Source of the DNA: JBBDQZ01 sp040905705
Lineage (GTDB): Bacteria; Bacteroidota; Rhodothermia; Balneolales; Natronogracilivirgulaceae
Assembly (NCBI GenBank): GCA_040905705.1
Contig: JBBDQZ010000029.1
Coordinates: 310,001 to 374,000, forward strand
Length of the DNA stretch: 64,000 nucleotides
Direction of reading: 5' to 3'
Positions 62,376 through 64,000 of this stretch are shown here, in pieces (positions within the stretch are counted from its first letter, which is position 1; each line of letters opens with the position of its first letter). Below the pieces are notes generated by a model. The model saw only the letters and a program-made list of their open reading frames with translations, had not been told where the DNA came from and made no database searches. Made by a program: the position numbers and the translations under genes.

Positions 62376-63908
62376 ATGCCATTGCACCAAAAACTCCTTA
62401 CAGGCTTCCTTTTGATTCTTTTAGGGATCTTATTAGGTTCTCTGCTTATGATTTTTCGCGGGTCATGGGTGCCGCCGGAACGAATAGAAGTAAGGTATAC
62501 GGATGTAACCAGAAGTGTTGACCCAATAGAAGCCCTTCCGGGAGAAGAACGTTACTCACCCTCATATATCTTCACAGAAGTAGCTCAAAATGTGATCCCG
62601 TCTGTTGTCTATATTGAAACAAATATCACTGTTGATGACAGAATGCCGGACCATGAAGACGATCATCAATTTGACAACCGTTTTTGGGAACGTTTTCTTC
62701 CACAAAGACGAGCCCAAAGCATCGGATCAGGTGTACTCATTACCCGTGATGGATATATTTTGACTAATCACCATGTCATTGATGGAGCCGATGATCACAT
62801 CCATGTAGTAACGCATGATAAAAAACAGTATCAGGCGCAGCTCGTGGGTAGCGACCCGTCGACGGATATTGCAGTTATTAAAATTGATACCGATAGCGCC
62901 AGACCGATGATTGTTGGCAATTCCGACTATGTAGGAATCGGTGACTGGGTTATTGCCGTAGGAAATCCATTCCGGTTACGTTCAACTGTTACGGCCGGCA
63001 TAGTAAGTGCAGTAGGAAGGAATGTTGATATTATTAATGACAGAATGCGGATTGAAAGCTTTATTCAGACAGACGCCGCTATCAATAGGGGTAACAGTGG
63101 CGGGGCATTAGTAAATTCACGGGGGGAATTGATCGGTATTAATACGGCAATTGCTTCAGAAAGCGGGAATTATCAAGGTTATGGATTTGCTGTACCCATT
63201 AATATCGCGATGAAAATTGGCAAGGATGTGATTGAGTATGGATCTGTGCAGCGCGCCTTTCTCGGGGTTGAAATATCATCGGTAAATCAGCAAAGAGCCC
63301 GCAAATTAGGACTTGAAGAAATATCAGGGGTGGAGATCAGGGATCTTGTACCTGGTGGAAGCGCTGCTTTGGCAGGACTGAGGAAAGAAGATGTTGTGCT
63401 GGAAGTAAATGGATACACAGTACAAGAAGCAAACCAGCTTCAGGAACGAATAGCATTGGTTCGTCCAGGTGAATCCATTACCATGAAGGTCTGGCGTGAT
63501 AATAATGAGCAAACCTTTGGTATACAAATGTTGGGAATAGAAAATGAGGCTATAAAACAATGGGCTACATCCGAGCCACAAACACAGGACAATTTTGAGC
63601 TTAACCCGGAAACGGAATTCGGGGTTGTACAGCAGACGTTTGATAGTGGATTTACGGTTGCTGAACTTGCCAGTCCGGACGATGTTTCAATAAATGAGTT
63701 GGTCGTTATCCGCATTCAGGAGGATAGCAAAGCATATAATTCCGGGCTGACAGAAGAAGATGTGATATTTGAATTAAATGGTGAGTCGGTAAATAATATC
63801 GATTCCTTTACTACTATATGGAGTAATATTAAAAACAAAAGAGCCACAGCACGACTCAATGTAATGCGCTCAGGTGAATCAGTCATGATTGAACTTAATT
63901 TGAATTAA
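62376..63908 (+). CDS. DegP/HtrA-family serine protease with two PDZ domains
   Basis: A periplasmic quality-control protease of 510 residues. An N-terminal hydrophobic segment (about 7-27) acts as signal or anchor. The trypsin-like domain has the triad H133 (ILTNHHVIDGA), D164 (PSTDIAVIKID) and S241 (NRGNSGGALVNSRGELIGINT). PDZ domains follow at about 285-375 and 425-508 (GVEIRDLVPGGSAALAGLRKEDVVLEVNG). It degrades or chaperones misfolded envelope proteins. It starts 9 bases after recO. Confidence 0.93.
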   Translation: MPLHQKLLTGFLLILLGILLGSLLMIFRGSWVPPERIEVRYTDVTRSVDPIEALPGEERYSPSYIFTEVAQNVIPSVVYIETNITVDDRMPDHEDDHQFDNRFWERFLPQRRAQSIGSGVLITRDGYILTNHHVIDGADDHIHVVTHDKKQYQAQLVGSDPSTDIAVIKIDTDSARPMIVGNSDYVGIGDWVIAVGNPFRLRSTVTAGIVSAVGRNVDIINDRMRIESFIQTDAAINRGNSGGALVNSRGELIGINTAIASESGNYQGYGFAVPINIAMKIGKDVIEYGSVQRAFLGVEISSVNQQRARKLGLEEISGVEIRDLVPGGSAALAGLRKEDVVLEVNGYTVQEANQLQERIALVRPGESITMKVWRDNNEQTFGIQMLGIENEAIKQWATSEPQTQDNFELNPETEFGVVQQTFDSGFTVAELASPDDVSINELVVIRIQEDSKAYNSGLTEEDVIFELNGESVNNIDSFTTIWSNIKNKRATARLNVMRSGESVMIELNLN

Positions 63909-63919
63909 ATCACTGCTTT

Positions 63920-64000
63920 ATGATTCTTTTTTCAATTGCACATTTTAACATCAAAAAATCACTTTTTTTATTACTGCTTTTCTTTGTTGCGTCATGCGAG
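63920..64000 (+). CDS. Putative lipoprotein, N terminus only (runs off window)
   Basis: An ATG 11 bases after the protease stop opens a frame that stays open to the last base (27 codons). The product begins with a charged start, a hydrophobic run and FFVASC-E, a lipobox with Cys at position 26, so a lipid-anchored envelope protein is predicted. The family cannot be named. Confidence 0.65.
   Translation, partial: MILFSIAHFNIKKSLFLLLLFFVASCE

Overview
This window reads as chromosomal housekeeping DNA from a Gram-negative member of the Bacteroidota/Balneolota/Rhodothermota assemblage, most likely Balneolota-like; that placement is inferred from gene content and was not tested. Pointers are a DUF5103 (type IX secretion plug-type) lipoprotein, an OstA-like/LptC pair, a 29-residue COX24/AURKAIP1-type ribosomal peptide, an ATP synthase operon that lacks beta and epsilon, weak Shine-Dalgarno sites, and upstream elements resembling the Bacteroidota TAnnTTTG -7 box. 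No phage, insertion sequence, CRISPR array or rRNA was seen.

Layout. 1-6.3 kb: the 3' end of ftsH, an M20 peptidase, an overlapping 58-residue zinc-ribbon membrane protein, lplA, an outer-membrane barrel/coiled-coil/SPOR protein and a DEDD exonuclease. 6.8-13.3 kb: an EF-G paralogue, then a minus-strand operon of an AGCS symporter, upp, lptC and an OstA-like protein. 13.6-25.3 kb: HU, the bS22/mS38-like peptide, an unknown gene, rqcH, aroK-aroB, tamB and rnr. 25.5-33.3 kb: a very large metallopeptidase/TolB/beta-barrel protein, then minus-strand ccmB, holB, dapF and the DUF5103 lipoprotein. 33.5-38.2 kb: ptsN-folD, a large antiporter/USP/EIIA-like fusion, and an unknown small gene behind a palindrome. 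38.2-45.5 kb: a minus-strand surface-glycan cluster (WecE-like aminotransferase, FemAB-like acyltransferase, flippase, three glycosyltransferases). 45.7-54.5 kb: guaB, then a tightly packed M23 peptidase, bactofilin, atpZ, atpI-like gene and atpBEFHAG, closed by tRNA-Ser and a terminator. 54.5-64 kb: TolC-like, MlaC-like, a divergent glycosyltransferase, a lipocalin-like protein, an RND exporter, recO, a DegP/HtrA protease and the first 27 codons of a lipoprotein gene.

Themes. Many genes serve the envelope: LPS export (lptC, OstA-like), outer-membrane assembly (tamB), lipid transport (mlaC, RND), cell shape (M23 with bactofilin), surface glycan and envelope proteolysis. The points most worth a second look are the antiporter with a C-terminal EIIA-like domain lying next to a free PtsN, the small proteins missed by length cut-offs, insertions in otherwise conserved enzymes (AGCS, DapF), and the small glycan cluster centred on a WecE-like aminotransferase. 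I did not find a clear-cut new multi-gene defence or mobile system.
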